Source of the DNA: Rhodocyclales bacterium
GTDB lineage: Bacteria > Pseudomonadota > Gammaproteobacteria > Burkholderiales > Rhodocyclaceae
Direction of reading: 5' to 3'
Length of the DNA stretch: 64,000 nucleotides
Assembly (NCBI GenBank): GCA_016177805.1
Contig: JACOUN010000101.1
Span: 1 to 64,000, forward strand
Positions 42,141 through 49,800 of this stretch are shown piece after piece. Under the pieces are notes generated by a model. The model had not been told where the DNA came from and ran no database searches. It saw nothing but the letters and a program-made list of their open reading frames with translations. The position numbers and the translations under genes are program-made. Numbering within the stretch: position 1 is the stretch's first letter; every line of letters begins with the position of its first letter.

Positions 42141-43298
42141 ATGACTACCGACCATGCCGCCGCCGAAACCGCACGCCGGGGCGACCGCCTCGCGCTTGCC
42201 ACCGCCCTTGCCGACAGCCGGGCGCGCACGCTCGCGCTGCTCGAAGCGTACACCACCGCGCTCGGCCCCGCGCTCGTGGTGCCCTGCACGCCGCAGTTCA
42301 ATCCGCCACTGTGGGAGGCCGGGCACATCGGATGGTTCCAGGATTACTGGATCGCGCGCAACCAGCAGCGCGCGCTCGGCACGGCCTGCGACCCCGACCA
42401 CGCGCGGCCCGCCGGACGCATGCCGGGAGCCGACGCGCGGTACAACTCGAGCCGGGTCGCGCACGACACCCGCTGGCAACTCGACCTGCCCGAGCTGACC
42501 GCCACGCGCGCCTACCTGGCCGACGCGCTGGCGGATACGCTGGCGCTGCTCGCGGACACGGCGGAAACCGACGCCGACCTGTATTTCTTCCGCCTCGCGC
42601 TGTTCCACGAGGACATGCATGGCGAGGCCGGCATCTACATGGCGCAAGCGCTCGACATCGCGCTGCCCGACACCTTGCTCGCGCCGGAGCAGACCGTCAC
42701 GCAACAGCAGGCGTTGCGCGTCCCGGCGCGAACCTGGACCCTCGGCCGGGACGGCGACGGGTTCGCCTTCGACAACGAGCTGGCGCCGCACCCAGTGACG
42801 GTGCCGGCCTTCGAGATCGACGCCGAGGTACTCAGTTGGGGCCGCTATCTGCCGTTCGTCGAACAGACCGGCAACGCACCCCCACGCTACCTGCGCCATG
42901 AGGATGGACGCTGGCGGCAATGCCGCTTCGGCCAGTGGCACGACCTGTCGCTCGACGCTCCGGCGGTGCATCTGCGCCTGGATGAAGCCGAAGCCTGGTG
43001 CCGCTGGGCCGGCCGCCGCCTGCCCGGCGAAGCCGAATGGGAAATCGCCGCACTGACGCAGCCGCGATTTCGCTGGGGCCAGGTGTGGGAATGGACCGCC
43101 AGCCGCTTCCAGCCCTACCCCGGCTTCATCGCCCACCCCTACCGCGACTACTCCGCCCCGTGGTTCGGCGACCGCTACGTGCTGCGCGGCGCGAGCCGCG
43201 CGACCAGTCCGCGCATGGCGCATCCACGCTACCGCAACTTCTTCACCCCCGAACGCAACGACCTGCACTGCGGCTTTCGCAGTTGCGCACGCGACTAG
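42141..43298 (+). CDS. senA: Selenoneine synthase (EgtB-like)
   Basis: A 385-residue non-haem iron enzyme related to ergothioneine EgtB. It couples the selenosugar to hercynine to make selenoneine (published SenA family). The N-terminal DinB-like domain carries the three iron-ligand histidines expected for this fold: H62 (WEAGHIGWFQDYW), and H156 and H160 (FHEDMH). The C-terminal formylglycine-generating-enzyme-like domain runs LDEAEAWCRWAGRRLPGEAE, then GQVWEWTASRFQPYPGF and RNFFTPERNDLHCGFRSC. The TAG stop lies inside the terminal repeat of a MITE. Assignment as SenA rather than EgtB rests on the adjacent senB and selD. No egtD is visible nearby. Confidence 0.9.
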   Translation: MTTDHAAAETARRGDRLALATALADSRARTLALLEAYTTALGPALVVPCTPQFNPPLWEAGHIGWFQDYWIARNQQRALGTACDPDHARPAGRMPGADARYNSSRVAHDTRWQLDLPELTATRAYLADALADTLALLADTAETDADLYFFRLALFHEDMHGEAGIYMAQALDIALPDTLLAPEQTVTQQQALRVPARTWTLGRDGDGFAFDNELAPHPVTVPAFEIDAEVLSWGRYLPFVEQTGNAPPRYLRHEDGRWRQCRFGQWHDLSLDAPAVHLRLDEAEAWCRWAGRRLPGEAEWEIAALTQPRFRWGQVWEWTASRFQPYPGFIAHPYRDYSAPWFGDRYVLRGASRATSPRMAHPRYRNFFTPERNDLHCGFRSCARD

Positions 43299-43503
43299 TG
43301 GTCTGCTTCGCAAATCAAGGAACATGACGAAAACGATGGCTTGAGGTGCAGGGCAAGGCGCGAACCGCAGCAATAGTCGTCACTATTGCGAGGATGAGCA
43401 ACGCCGCCATGCGCCACAAGACGCGTTTTCGTGTTTGAGCAACGCCGCCATGCGCCACAAGACGCGTTTTCGTGTTTCGGTATTTGCGAAGCAGACCACT
43501 AGT
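43294..43503. mobile_element. MITE-like element with perfect 22-bp terminal inverted repeats
   Basis: A 210-bp non-coding element. Its ends (43294-43315 and 43482-43503) are perfect 22-bp inverted copies beginning ACTAGTGGTCTGC and ending GCAAAT. Inside, a 41-bp sequence (43396-43436, starting GAGCAACGCCGCC) is repeated exactly at 43437-43477. No coding capacity. The terminal CTAG could be a target-site duplication of the kind made by IS5-type elements. The left end overlaps the senA stop codon, and the right end stops immediately before the LysE-gene stop codon. Confidence 0.9.
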
Positions 43504-44127
43504 TCAACGCGCCCAGGCGATGCCGAACGCGAGGCCGACCAGAACCACGCCGGTCACGCGCTCGACCTTGCCCACATGCGCCATGAAGCGCCGTACCACC
43601 GGCGGATGCCCGGCCGCCCGTGCGATGCACAGATCCCACAGCAGCACGGCGCAGAACATCCACGCGCCATAGGCCAGTTGCGCGGCCATGGGGGTGTCGC
43701 GCTCGAACCCCAGCGAAAACAGGCTGGCGTAGAAAAGCGAGTTCTTCGGGTTGAGTATCCCCGAAAGGAACCCGGTGTGGCATTCCCGCCACCAACCACC
43801 CGGCGTTTGCTCCTTGGCAACGACATCCAGCGCCGGGGTGTCGCCCCGCACGTTGAGGAAACGCCAGCCCAGCCACGCAAGGTAGGCGCACCCAGCCCAT
43901 TTGAGCAACGCGAACAGGCCCGCGACTTCCTGCACCACCGCGACACCGCTGATCGCCAGCGTGATGTACACCCCGTTGGCGAGCGCGATGCCCACGCACA
44001 CGCCGCTGGCGACGCGGACGCCGTTGACCACGGCGCTGCGTACGATCAGAAAGAAATCCGGACCGGGACTGAGCAGCGCCAGAAAATGCGCACCCGCGAT
44101 CACCAGGAATTGCTGCCACACCGCCAT
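43504..44127 (-). CDS. LysE/RhtB-family exporter
   Basis: A 207-residue inner-membrane exporter of amino acids or related small molecules. The start at 44127 (MAVWQQFLVIAGAHFLALLS) follows GGAG with good spacing. Family marks are ALLSPGPDFFLIVRSAV and HTGFLSGILNPKNSLFYASL, with six predicted helices. It is encoded next to the AraC-type regulator (45 bp downstream of it), which probably controls it. Its 3' end is separated from senA by a MITE. A role in exporting a selenium metabolite is possible but there is no evidence for it. Confidence 0.9.
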   Translation of the reverse strand: MAVWQQFLVIAGAHFLALLSPGPDFFLIVRSAVVNGVRVASGVCVGIALANGVYITLAISGVAVVQEVAGLFALLKWAGCAYLAWLGWRFLNVRGDTPALDVVAKEQTPGGWWRECHTGFLSGILNPKNSLFYASLFSLGFERDTPMAAQLAYGAWMFCAVLLWDLCIARAAGHPPVVRRFMAHVGKVERVTGVVLVGLAFGIAWAR

Positions 44128-44172
44128 GCCGTTACTCCACTCTTGTTGCAATGAGCGGAGCTTCGCAGGGTG

Positions 44173-45030
44173 TCAGGATTTGGTATTGAACGAAATTGCG
44201 CCGCCGACACGGCGGTATTGACCGGGCGTGACCGCCACGCGCTGCTTGAACGCGCGCTGGAAGTGGCTCTGATCGGAAAAACCGAGTTGCAGCGCGGCCT
44301 CGGCCAGCGGCACACCCTGATCGAGCAGATGGCGCGCGCGACGGATACGCAGATCGATCTGCCAGGCATGCGGCGTCATGCCGACGGCGCGGCTGAACGC
44401 CCGCACGAAGTGGTAGCGGCTCATGCCGGCGGCCGCCGCAAGCTCATGCAGGGGCAACGCTTCGGCGCAGCGCGCCGCAATCATCGCCTGCGCGTCTTGC
44501 AGTCGATCGCGCAACCCGGCGAGTTCCGCACAGGGCGCACGATGGAGCGCACGCGACCACGCCCGCCCGAAGATCTCGCCGACAAACAGCAGAACCGTCG
44601 CCTCCTTGTCCTCGATCGAATGCTCGCCGAACAGGCAGGCGTTGAGGCGGGTAAGCCGCTCATGTATCCGGCGCGGCGCCACCCCGGACGGCAACCGGTT
44701 GAGCACCACCGCATCGAACGGCCCCATTTCGCCGACCACGCCACGCACCCAGTCCTCGTCGAGGTAGAGCATCTGGTAGCTCCAGCGTCCGTCCTTCTCG
44801 GGATTGCACGCGTGCACTTCGCCAGCCGGAATCAACACCACATCGCCGCGCGTCAGGCGCTGCCGCCGGGCACCCCGGCTGAACACGCTTTGCCCGTCGT
44901 CGACGGCCCCGAGCGACAACGTGGCATGCGCGTGCGGCGCATAACACGCCGCGCTGTCATTGGCGCGGCGGCTCTCGACGAACGGCAGGGCGGGTGAGCG
45001 CCAGAAGTGGTGAACGGGTTTTCGCGACAT
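44173..45030 (-). CDS. AraC-family regulator with cupin sensor domain
   Basis: A 285-residue regulator. The N-terminal AraC_binding cupin has CYAPHAHATLSLGAVDDGQS and LTRGDVVLIPAGEVHACNPE. The C-terminal HTH pair is LPLHELAAAAGMSRYHFVRA, TPHAWQIDLRIRRARHLLDQ and AALQLGFSDQSHFQRAFKQR. The start at 45030 is chosen by domain fit; it lacks a clear ribosome site. This AraC type is often found upstream of LysE exporters and activates them in response to the exported amino acid. Confidence 0.9.
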   Translation of the reverse strand: MSRKPVHHFWRSPALPFVESRRANDSAACYAPHAHATLSLGAVDDGQSVFSRGARRQRLTRGDVVLIPAGEVHACNPEKDGRWSYQMLYLDEDWVRGVVGEMGPFDAVVLNRLPSGVAPRRIHERLTRLNACLFGEHSIEDKEATVLLFVGEIFGRAWSRALHRAPCAELAGLRDRLQDAQAMIAARCAEALPLHELAAAAGMSRYHFVRAFSRAVGMTPHAWQIDLRIRRARHLLDQGVPLAEAALQLGFSDQSHFQRAFKQRVAVTPGQYRRVGGAISFNTKS

Positions 45031-45325
45031 GCAAGGAGTATAGCCGCGCAACGCGCTTGTCCGCGCGACCGGTGTACCGGACTGCGCTTGCGCGTCGTCC
45101 GGCGTCACAGTGAATGGCTCTGCCGTTGTTGCCGGCACATCCTCATGGTGCAGGGTCGTCTCACTGACCACTTATTGCCTTATAGCTGACCGATTGTTCC
45201 TCTTCGTCATTTCTGCATACCTCCCAATTTCTGCCTCCAGCACCCGGCTCGTTCTCGTTTTCCCTAATTCCTTCGTCATTATCAGGGCACTAGTATCCGG
45301 TCACGAACCATCACAGGGGGATCAG

Positions 45326-46453
45326 ATGCTCGGGATACGTTCGCTGGCGCTGCTCGCCGGCATAACTCTGGCACCACCACTCCTGGCCGAGAATATCGTG
45401 ATCGTGCAAGTAGCGGACCTGTCCGCGTCACGCGCCGTGCTCGGCAAGGCCATGCATCACGGCGCCCAGGCCTGGTTCGAGCATGTCAATGCTCAGGGCG
45501 GCATCAACGGCAGCAGGATCAAGTTCATCGCTTACGATGACCAGTACAAGGTCGAGGAAACCCTCAGGCTGGTACGCGAGTCGCTGCAAAAGGACCGCCC
45601 GGTGGCCTTTCTGGGCATACTGGGCACCGCCAACACCGGCGAACTGCTCAAGCATGCCGTGCTGACCAATGCCGCAGTGCCCCTGGTAGCGCCTTATACC
45701 GGCGCCGACCATCTGCGTACCCCGTTCAATGCTTATGTATTCCACATTCGAGCGAGCTACGGCGACGAAATCGAAATGATGGTCGATCAGTTCGCCCGCA
45801 CAGGATTCAAGCGCTTGGCGGTGTTTTATGAGAATGACGCCTTCGGTCAGGCCGGGCTCACCGCTTTCGAAGCCGCCACCAGCAAGCGCAATCTCAAGGC
45901 CGACGCGCGCGCCGTGGTCGAACGTGGCGCCAAGGATCTCAGTGCCGCCATCAAGGTGCTCCAAGACAAACAGCCCGAAGGCATCGTCATGGCCACTGCC
46001 GGCAGCGTGAGCGCCAACTTCTTGCGCGATTTGCGCGCTGCGGGGATTCACGTGCCGGTGATGGGTTACTCGGTGAACGACTACGCCAACATCGTCAAAG
46101 TAGCCGGAGTCAACAACGCCCGCGGAACCGGCTTCACCCAGGTCATGCCCGATCCGGCCCATTGTTATCGCCCGGTTTGCCGCGACTTCAAGCGCATCTA
46201 TGCTCAGTACGGCCCCAAGGACGAATCCGCCAATCCCAATACCGTCGAAGGCTACATCGCGGCGCGCGTGCTCACCGAGGGGCTGCGCCGCGCTGGCGCC
46301 AATCCCAGCGGCCAGAGCGTGATGAAAGCGCTTGAAGGCCTGCGCGACTACGATTTGGGTGACTTCACCATCAGCTATTCCACAAACAACCGCGCCGGAT
46401 CGAAGTACATCGATATCGGCGTGCTCTCCAGGGACGGGACACTGCGCTACTAG
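45326..46453 (+). CDS. LivK-like ABC transporter substrate-binding protein
   Basis: A 375-residue periplasmic binding protein of the Leu/Ile/Val family. The start at 45326 has AGGGGGA upstream and gives a signal peptide MLGIRSLALLAGITLAPPLL-A. The mature protein has VQVADLSASRAVLGKAMHHG, AYDDQYKVEETLRLVRESLQ, AVFYENDAFGQAGLTAFEAA and GTGFTQVMPDPAHCYRPVCR, a normal type I periplasmic fold. No permease or ATPase gene is adjacent, so it is an orphan here. It may serve a remote HAAT transporter or act as a sensor domain. The 295 bp upstream are A+T-rich and probably hold the promoter. Confidence 0.9.
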   Translation: MLGIRSLALLAGITLAPPLLAENIVIVQVADLSASRAVLGKAMHHGAQAWFEHVNAQGGINGSRIKFIAYDDQYKVEETLRLVRESLQKDRPVAFLGILGTANTGELLKHAVLTNAAVPLVAPYTGADHLRTPFNAYVFHIRASYGDEIEMMVDQFARTGFKRLAVFYENDAFGQAGLTAFEAATSKRNLKADARAVVERGAKDLSAAIKVLQDKQPEGIVMATAGSVSANFLRDLRAAGIHVPVMGYSVNDYANIVKVAGVNNARGTGFTQVMPDPAHCYRPVCRDFKRIYAQYGPKDESANPNTVEGYIAARVLTEGLRRAGANPSGQSVMKALEGLRDYDLGDFTISYSTNNRAGSKYIDIGVLSRDGTLRY

Positions 46454-46589
46454 AAAACGGGAACACAAAACCCAACCTCATTGTCGAGCTGTTCGGTAGT
46501 GAGGATTTCAAGGAGGTCACCCGATCACGCCCGTTTTGATTGACGCGGCATCGCCCTCGGAATCTCGTCGGCGCCGTCATGCTCAAAGC

Positions 46590-46649
46590 GAGGAATCCAG
46601 ACCACGACCATCCATCGCGCGAGATCAATACAGCATCAACGGTCGCACG
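46590..46649 (+). repeat. Direct repeat, left copy flanking the AbiEi/AbiEii-like pair
   Basis: About 60 bp beginning GAGGAATCC and containing CCATCCATCGCGCGAGATC (46608-46626), then a partly matching stretch ending CGCACG. The same arrangement is at 48548-48606, with one length difference and several substitutions. Confidence 0.8.
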
Positions 46650-46685
46650 CCCGCCGCCATCGCGGGTTCGTTCAGTCCGCTTTGC

Positions 46686-47471
46686 TCATGCCTTTACCTG
46701 CCCCGGCACATCAAGCTCATACGCCTGGGCAATGCGGGCCACCAACTCGGCGACAGTGACATTGCCGAGCTGCAGCGCTTTCGGTTCAATCGTGGTGTCA
46801 GATGCCACAGCGGTGAGGAACTGCGTCATGTCAGCGCCGATTTTCGTGGCTAGCGGAATGCGCGTCGCGGGCGCCAGCAGTTGCGACAGGCGCAGCACGT
46901 CGTTGAGATGCTTGCGCACGTCCTTGGCGTCCACCTTGGCGCCCTGCTCTTTCCGCCTGTTCAGATCTAGCCACGCGATCGCTTTCAACGGAATCAAGCG
47001 GTCTTCGCATACCCACGGCAGACCACCGACTTCACGGCGCTCAGCCATGATGAATGCGTAGTAAGACTCGTCCAACAGAATGGCGGACAGACTGGAGACG
47101 GCTTCGTCCAGCGGTATCGGCGTGAGCCGACTGCCTACGGCGGGCTGCAGTCCGTCGGGGGCTCGCGCGAACAGTTCGACCATCGCCGGGTAGCGGTCAT
47201 CAGCGGGTTTCTGGAATCGGTAGAAGATCGGTTTGCCCGTATCGCTGGCTTGGCGAATCTCGTATCCGCCGGCGTCGACAAACTTCCAGAAGGCCTGACC
47301 GAAGGCTGCTGTCAGCGCCTCGACGTGCAGGACGATATCGAGGTCTTTGGTGGCGCGGAACGCCAGCCCGGCCTCTTCCATGGTCAAGCTGGCGGCCGTG
47401 CCACCGATCAGAACGTACTGGTCGGCGTAATCCGCGAACCAGCCCTGGAAAACATCCAACCCGCTCACCAT
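46686..47471 (-). CDS. AbiEii-like nucleotidyltransferase toxin
   Basis: A 261-residue protein of the AbiEii/MenT-like nucleotidyltransferase group. The catalytic start is VLIGGTAASLTMEEAGLAFR then ATKDLDIVLHVEAL: the GG(T/S) motif and the D-x-D of the polymerase-beta fold (KDLDIVL). The remainder is helical. Its start overlaps the stop of the upstream winged-helix gene by 7 bp, the normal order antitoxin then toxin. Proteins of this group nucleotidylate tRNA or other targets and act in phage abortive infection. Confidence 0.83.
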   Translation of the reverse strand: MVSGLDVFQGWFADYADQYVLIGGTAASLTMEEAGLAFRATKDLDIVLHVEALTAAFGQAFWKFVDAGGYEIRQASDTGKPIFYRFQKPADDRYPAMVELFARAPDGLQPAVGSRLTPIPLDEAVSSLSAILLDESYYAFIMAERREVGGLPWVCEDRLIPLKAIAWLDLNRRKEQGAKVDAKDVRKHLNDVLRLSQLLAPATRIPLATKIGADMTQFLTAVASDTTIEPKALQLGNVTVAELVARIAQAYELDVPGQVKA

Positions 47472-48568
47472 GGCAGATGCCCTTGCAGTTCGTCCAGCGC
47501 AAGCTGGATGCGGTCATCCGCGTTGTCCTGCAAGCTGAGTATCAGTGACAGCGGGTCAACCGTGGCGGCGCCAGGCAACAAAGACGGGCTGTAACTCCAC
47601 ACCTGCCATTCGCGTGCACCGGCAACGGGTTCGGGCAACACCTGCAGGCCTGCGTCTGTCGCCGCCTTCCATTCCGTGGCGCTCAGGGCGTAGACCGGCC
47701 ACCTGGGCTCGGTCAGCATCGAATGGTGCGCCAGCGCGCTCAGGCCGGCCAATTTGCCCAACCGCCCGCCGATGGGGTCTTCACCAGGCACCCAGACGGT
47801 CCGCTTGACCGGGGTACGCAAAACAGGCTTTACCCGCTCCCATGTCTGCCGTGGAGGCTGCTCCATGCGCAGCCAGCGCGACCTGCCGACGGTGTACGCG
47901 GCGGCAAGTCCGGCCGCAGTCAGTTCCCGGACCACGCGCGACACGGTCATCGGCGTGTAGCCCAAGGCGACCGCAAACCTCGAAGGTTGCCATTCGGCCT
48001 GCCAAGGTTGGTGCAGCAGGGCCGTGATCAGCATGGCCTGCGCGGAAGGACTCAGTACCGATTCCGCCGTTGGCGAGCGCTGCCGGAAGTATTCACGAAG
48101 GTCGAGGCCCAAGTCCGGCAAATAGAGTTGGTTGCCGGGAACGATGAACGGGATTTTCTGCTCGATCAGCCGTCGACGTTCGTAGGAGGCCAAGGCATCG
48201 GTGACGTAAACCGCTGGCTGACCGGCCAACGCCGTTACCTTGTCCACCCGCGTTCGGACTTCGCCGAGAGACTGTTTTTGTCCGGCACGCGCCATCGCCA
48301 GCACAATTGAGTGTCCCAGCAGTTCAATCTCCCCGAACTGAAAGGTGTCCCGCAGGAAGTACGGCAACTCGTTTTCTCGCCGCCACGGCTTCACGCTGGG
48401 CGTGGGAATACCCAATACCTCCTGGAGATAGTGTCGAACGGCGGTAGCGAGGGCCAACACGAATAGATCACCAAACCAACCTTGTTTTCGCACGATAACA
48501 TGCGCGATGTTATCGTGCGAAAATAAGTTATCAACTTGGCGAAATGTGAGGAATCCGCAACAAGCCAT
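47465..48568 (-). CDS. AbiEi-like winged-helix antitoxin/regulator
   Basis: A protein of up to 367 residues encoded directly upstream of the nucleotidyltransferase. Residues about 180-230 hold a winged-helix: SPSAQAMLITALLHQPWQAE then RFAVALGYTPMTVSRVVREL and GLAAAYTVGRSRW. I read it as the DNA-binding antitoxin of the pair. The start is unclear: ATG 48568 lies inside the right-hand direct repeat, while GTG 48493 lies inside a large palindrome and gives MRKQGWFGDLFVLALATA. The GTG start would leave the palindrome as promoter/operator, so I favour it slightly, but the longer frame is recorded. Confidence 0.72.
   Translation of the reverse strand: MACCGFLTFRQVDNLFSHDNIAHVIVRKQGWFGDLFVLALATAVRHYLQEVLGIPTPSVKPWRRENELPYFLRDTFQFGEIELLGHSIVLAMARAGQKQSLGEVRTRVDKVTALAGQPAVYVTDALASYERRRLIEQKIPFIVPGNQLYLPDLGLDLREYFRQRSPTAESVLSPSAQAMLITALLHQPWQAEWQPSRFAVALGYTPMTVSRVVRELTAAGLAAAYTVGRSRWLRMEQPPRQTWERVKPVLRTPVKRTVWVPGEDPIGGRLGKLAGLSALAHHSMLTEPRWPVYALSATEWKAATDAGLQVLPEPVAGAREWQVWSYSPSLLPGAATVDPLSLILSLQDNADDRIQLALDELQGHLPW
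48485..48523. promoter_or_regulatory. 39-bp palindrome at the start of the AbiEi-like gene
   Basis: Two perfect 17-bp arms, TTTTCGCACGATAACAT at 48485-48501 and ATGTTATCGTGCGAAAA at 48507-48523, around GCGCG. A further half-site GTTATC follows at 48528-48533. This is much too long for chance and suits a repressor operator, probably for the AbiEi-like protein itself. Confidence 0.8.
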
Positions 48569-48606
48569 CCATCGCGCGAGATCGACTCAGCAACAACGGT
48601 TGCACG
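48548..48606 (+). repeat. Direct repeat, right copy flanking the AbiEi/AbiEii-like pair
   Basis: Begins GAGGAATCC, then CCATCCATCGCGCGAGATC at 48565-48583, ending CAACGGTTGCACG. It pairs with 46590-46649. The repeat ends 9 bp before the stop of the isomerase gene. Confidence 0.8.
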
Positions 48607-48614
48607 GGAAGTCC

Positions 48615-49192
48615 TCAGAACCCGCCCGTCTCCAGCCAGCGTTCGATCTGCGGCAGGCGGTCGGCGCCCCAGAAGGGTTCGCCGTCGATGATGACGTAGG
48701 GGGAGCCGAACACGCCGCGTTCGATGGCGGCTTCGCACTCGCCGCGCAGGCGGGCCTTGAGTTCGTCGCTGCCGAGCGCGGCGGCGAGGGCGTTGCGCTC
48801 GGTGCCGCGTCGAGCTGCGAGATGTCGCGGCCGTCGCCGAAGTAGGCGCGCAGGGTTGCCAGCGCGAAGCGGCGGGCCAAGGCCGGGTCGTGCTCTTCCA
48901 GCCAGTAGCAGGCGCGCGCGGCGTGCTGGGTGGCGACCGGGAAGGCTGCCGGGATGCGGCATTGCAACCCGTAGTAGCGCGCCGAGCGTTCGAAGTCGCG
49001 TATCGAATACGGCCCTTTCATCGGCATGCCGGGCAGCGGTTGGGTGCCGAGTTTCTTGTACACGGCACCCAGCAGATAGGGGCGCCAGCGCACTTCGCGG
49101 CCATGCCGGGCGGCGACGGCGTCGATGTGCTCGGCCATGAAGTAGCCGTAGGGGGAGGAGAAGTCGAAGTAGAAGTCGATGGGTTCTGCCAT
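48615..49192 (-). pseudogene. 2-hydroxychromene-2-carboxylate isomerase-like protein, frameshifted
   Basis: A DsbA-fold/kappa-GST isomerase gene in two frames. It starts at 49192 after GGAGGCGAC with MAEPIDFYFDFSSPYGYFMA and reads through RRFALATLRAYFGDGRDISQ LD to about 48815. Then the matching sequence continues one frame over as TERNALAAALGSDELKARLR, then VFGSPYVIIDGEPFWGADRL and ends RWLETGGF. One missing base near 48805-48815 explains both. Without repair the first frame runs on into an unrelated tail. It closes the MerR-controlled operon. It could be a real mutation or an assembly error. Confidence 0.85.
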
Positions 49193-49239
49193 GTCGCCTC
49201 CGTGGGTGATGGGCGCGGCTCGCGCCGCGTCCGACATAT

Positions 49240-49297
49240 CGTAGGAGGGGCTTCAGCCCCGAACAAGGCTGCTGTCGCGGCTAAAGCCGCTCCTACG
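49240..49297. repeat. REP-like hairpin, copy 2
   Basis: CGTAGGAGGGGCTTCAGCCC, spacer, GCGGCTAAAGCCGCTCCTACG. Related to copies at 4352-4409 and 56255-56311. It lies between the isomerase and thioesterase genes. Confidence 0.8.
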
Positions 49298-49323
49298 GAA
49301 ACTCGCACCGGTTGCGGCCTTTT

Positions 49324-49761
49324 TCAGCCGCCCTTGGGCCACAGGATCATCTGGGTGCAGCGGAACAGCGCCAGGGTACGGCCGGTGTCGCCAATGACTT
49401 CGACATCCCACACCTGGGTGGTGCGGCCGGTGTGCGCGGCGCGCGCGACGCAGCTCAGCACGCCTTCGGTCTGGGTGCCGAGGAAGTTGCTCTTCAGCTC
49501 TATGGTGGTGAAGCTCTCGGCGCCGACCGGCAGGTGCGCGACAGTGGCGTAGCCGGCGGCGGTGTCGGCGAGCGCGATCACCGAGGCGGCGTGCAGGAAG
49601 CCGTTGGGCGCGAGCATTTCGGGGCGGATGACGAACTGCGCGCTGAGCTGGCCGGCGTCCAGCCCGGTCAGGGTGAAGCCGAACCAGCCCGGCAGGGTGC
49701 CGGGAGAGCGCGCGGCGAGGCGCTCCATGGTGATGTCGGGATGCAGTCTGTGGCTGCTCAT
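49324..49761 (-). CDS. PaaI-family hotdog thioesterase
   Basis: A 145-residue acyl-CoA thioesterase. The hotdog core has MLAPNGFLHAASVIALADTA (family HGG position replaced by the LHA variant), then LKSNFLGTQTEGVLSCVARA and RTTQVWDVEVIGDTGRTLAL. PaaI-type proteins clear aromatic or short acyl-CoA thioesters. It lies on the same strand as the acyl-CoA dehydrogenase gene (39 bp after it), within the MerR-controlled run. A second PaaI-like protein is encoded at the head of the same run. Confidence 0.85.
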   Translation of the reverse strand: MSSHRLHPDITMERLAARSPGTLPGWFGFTLTGLDAGQLSAQFVIRPEMLAPNGFLHAASVIALADTAAGYATVAHLPVGAESFTTIELKSNFLGTQTEGVLSCVARAAHTGRTTQVWDVEVIGDTGRTLALFRCTQMILWPKGG

Positions 49762-49800
49762 GGTGGGATCTCGGTTGGGGTCGGGGGTGGTGAACGGGCG

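Noticed and set aside
39145-42144. A 999-residue plus-strand open frame opposite selD and senB
   Set aside because: Antisense shadow: biased composition, no motif, and it runs across two real genes and their gap.
42141-43298. Calling the EgtB-like gene an ergothioneine EgtB
   Set aside because: The gene is paired with senB and selD and there is no egtD, egtC or egtE nearby; the sen context fits selenoneine better. A phylogenetic tree would settle it.
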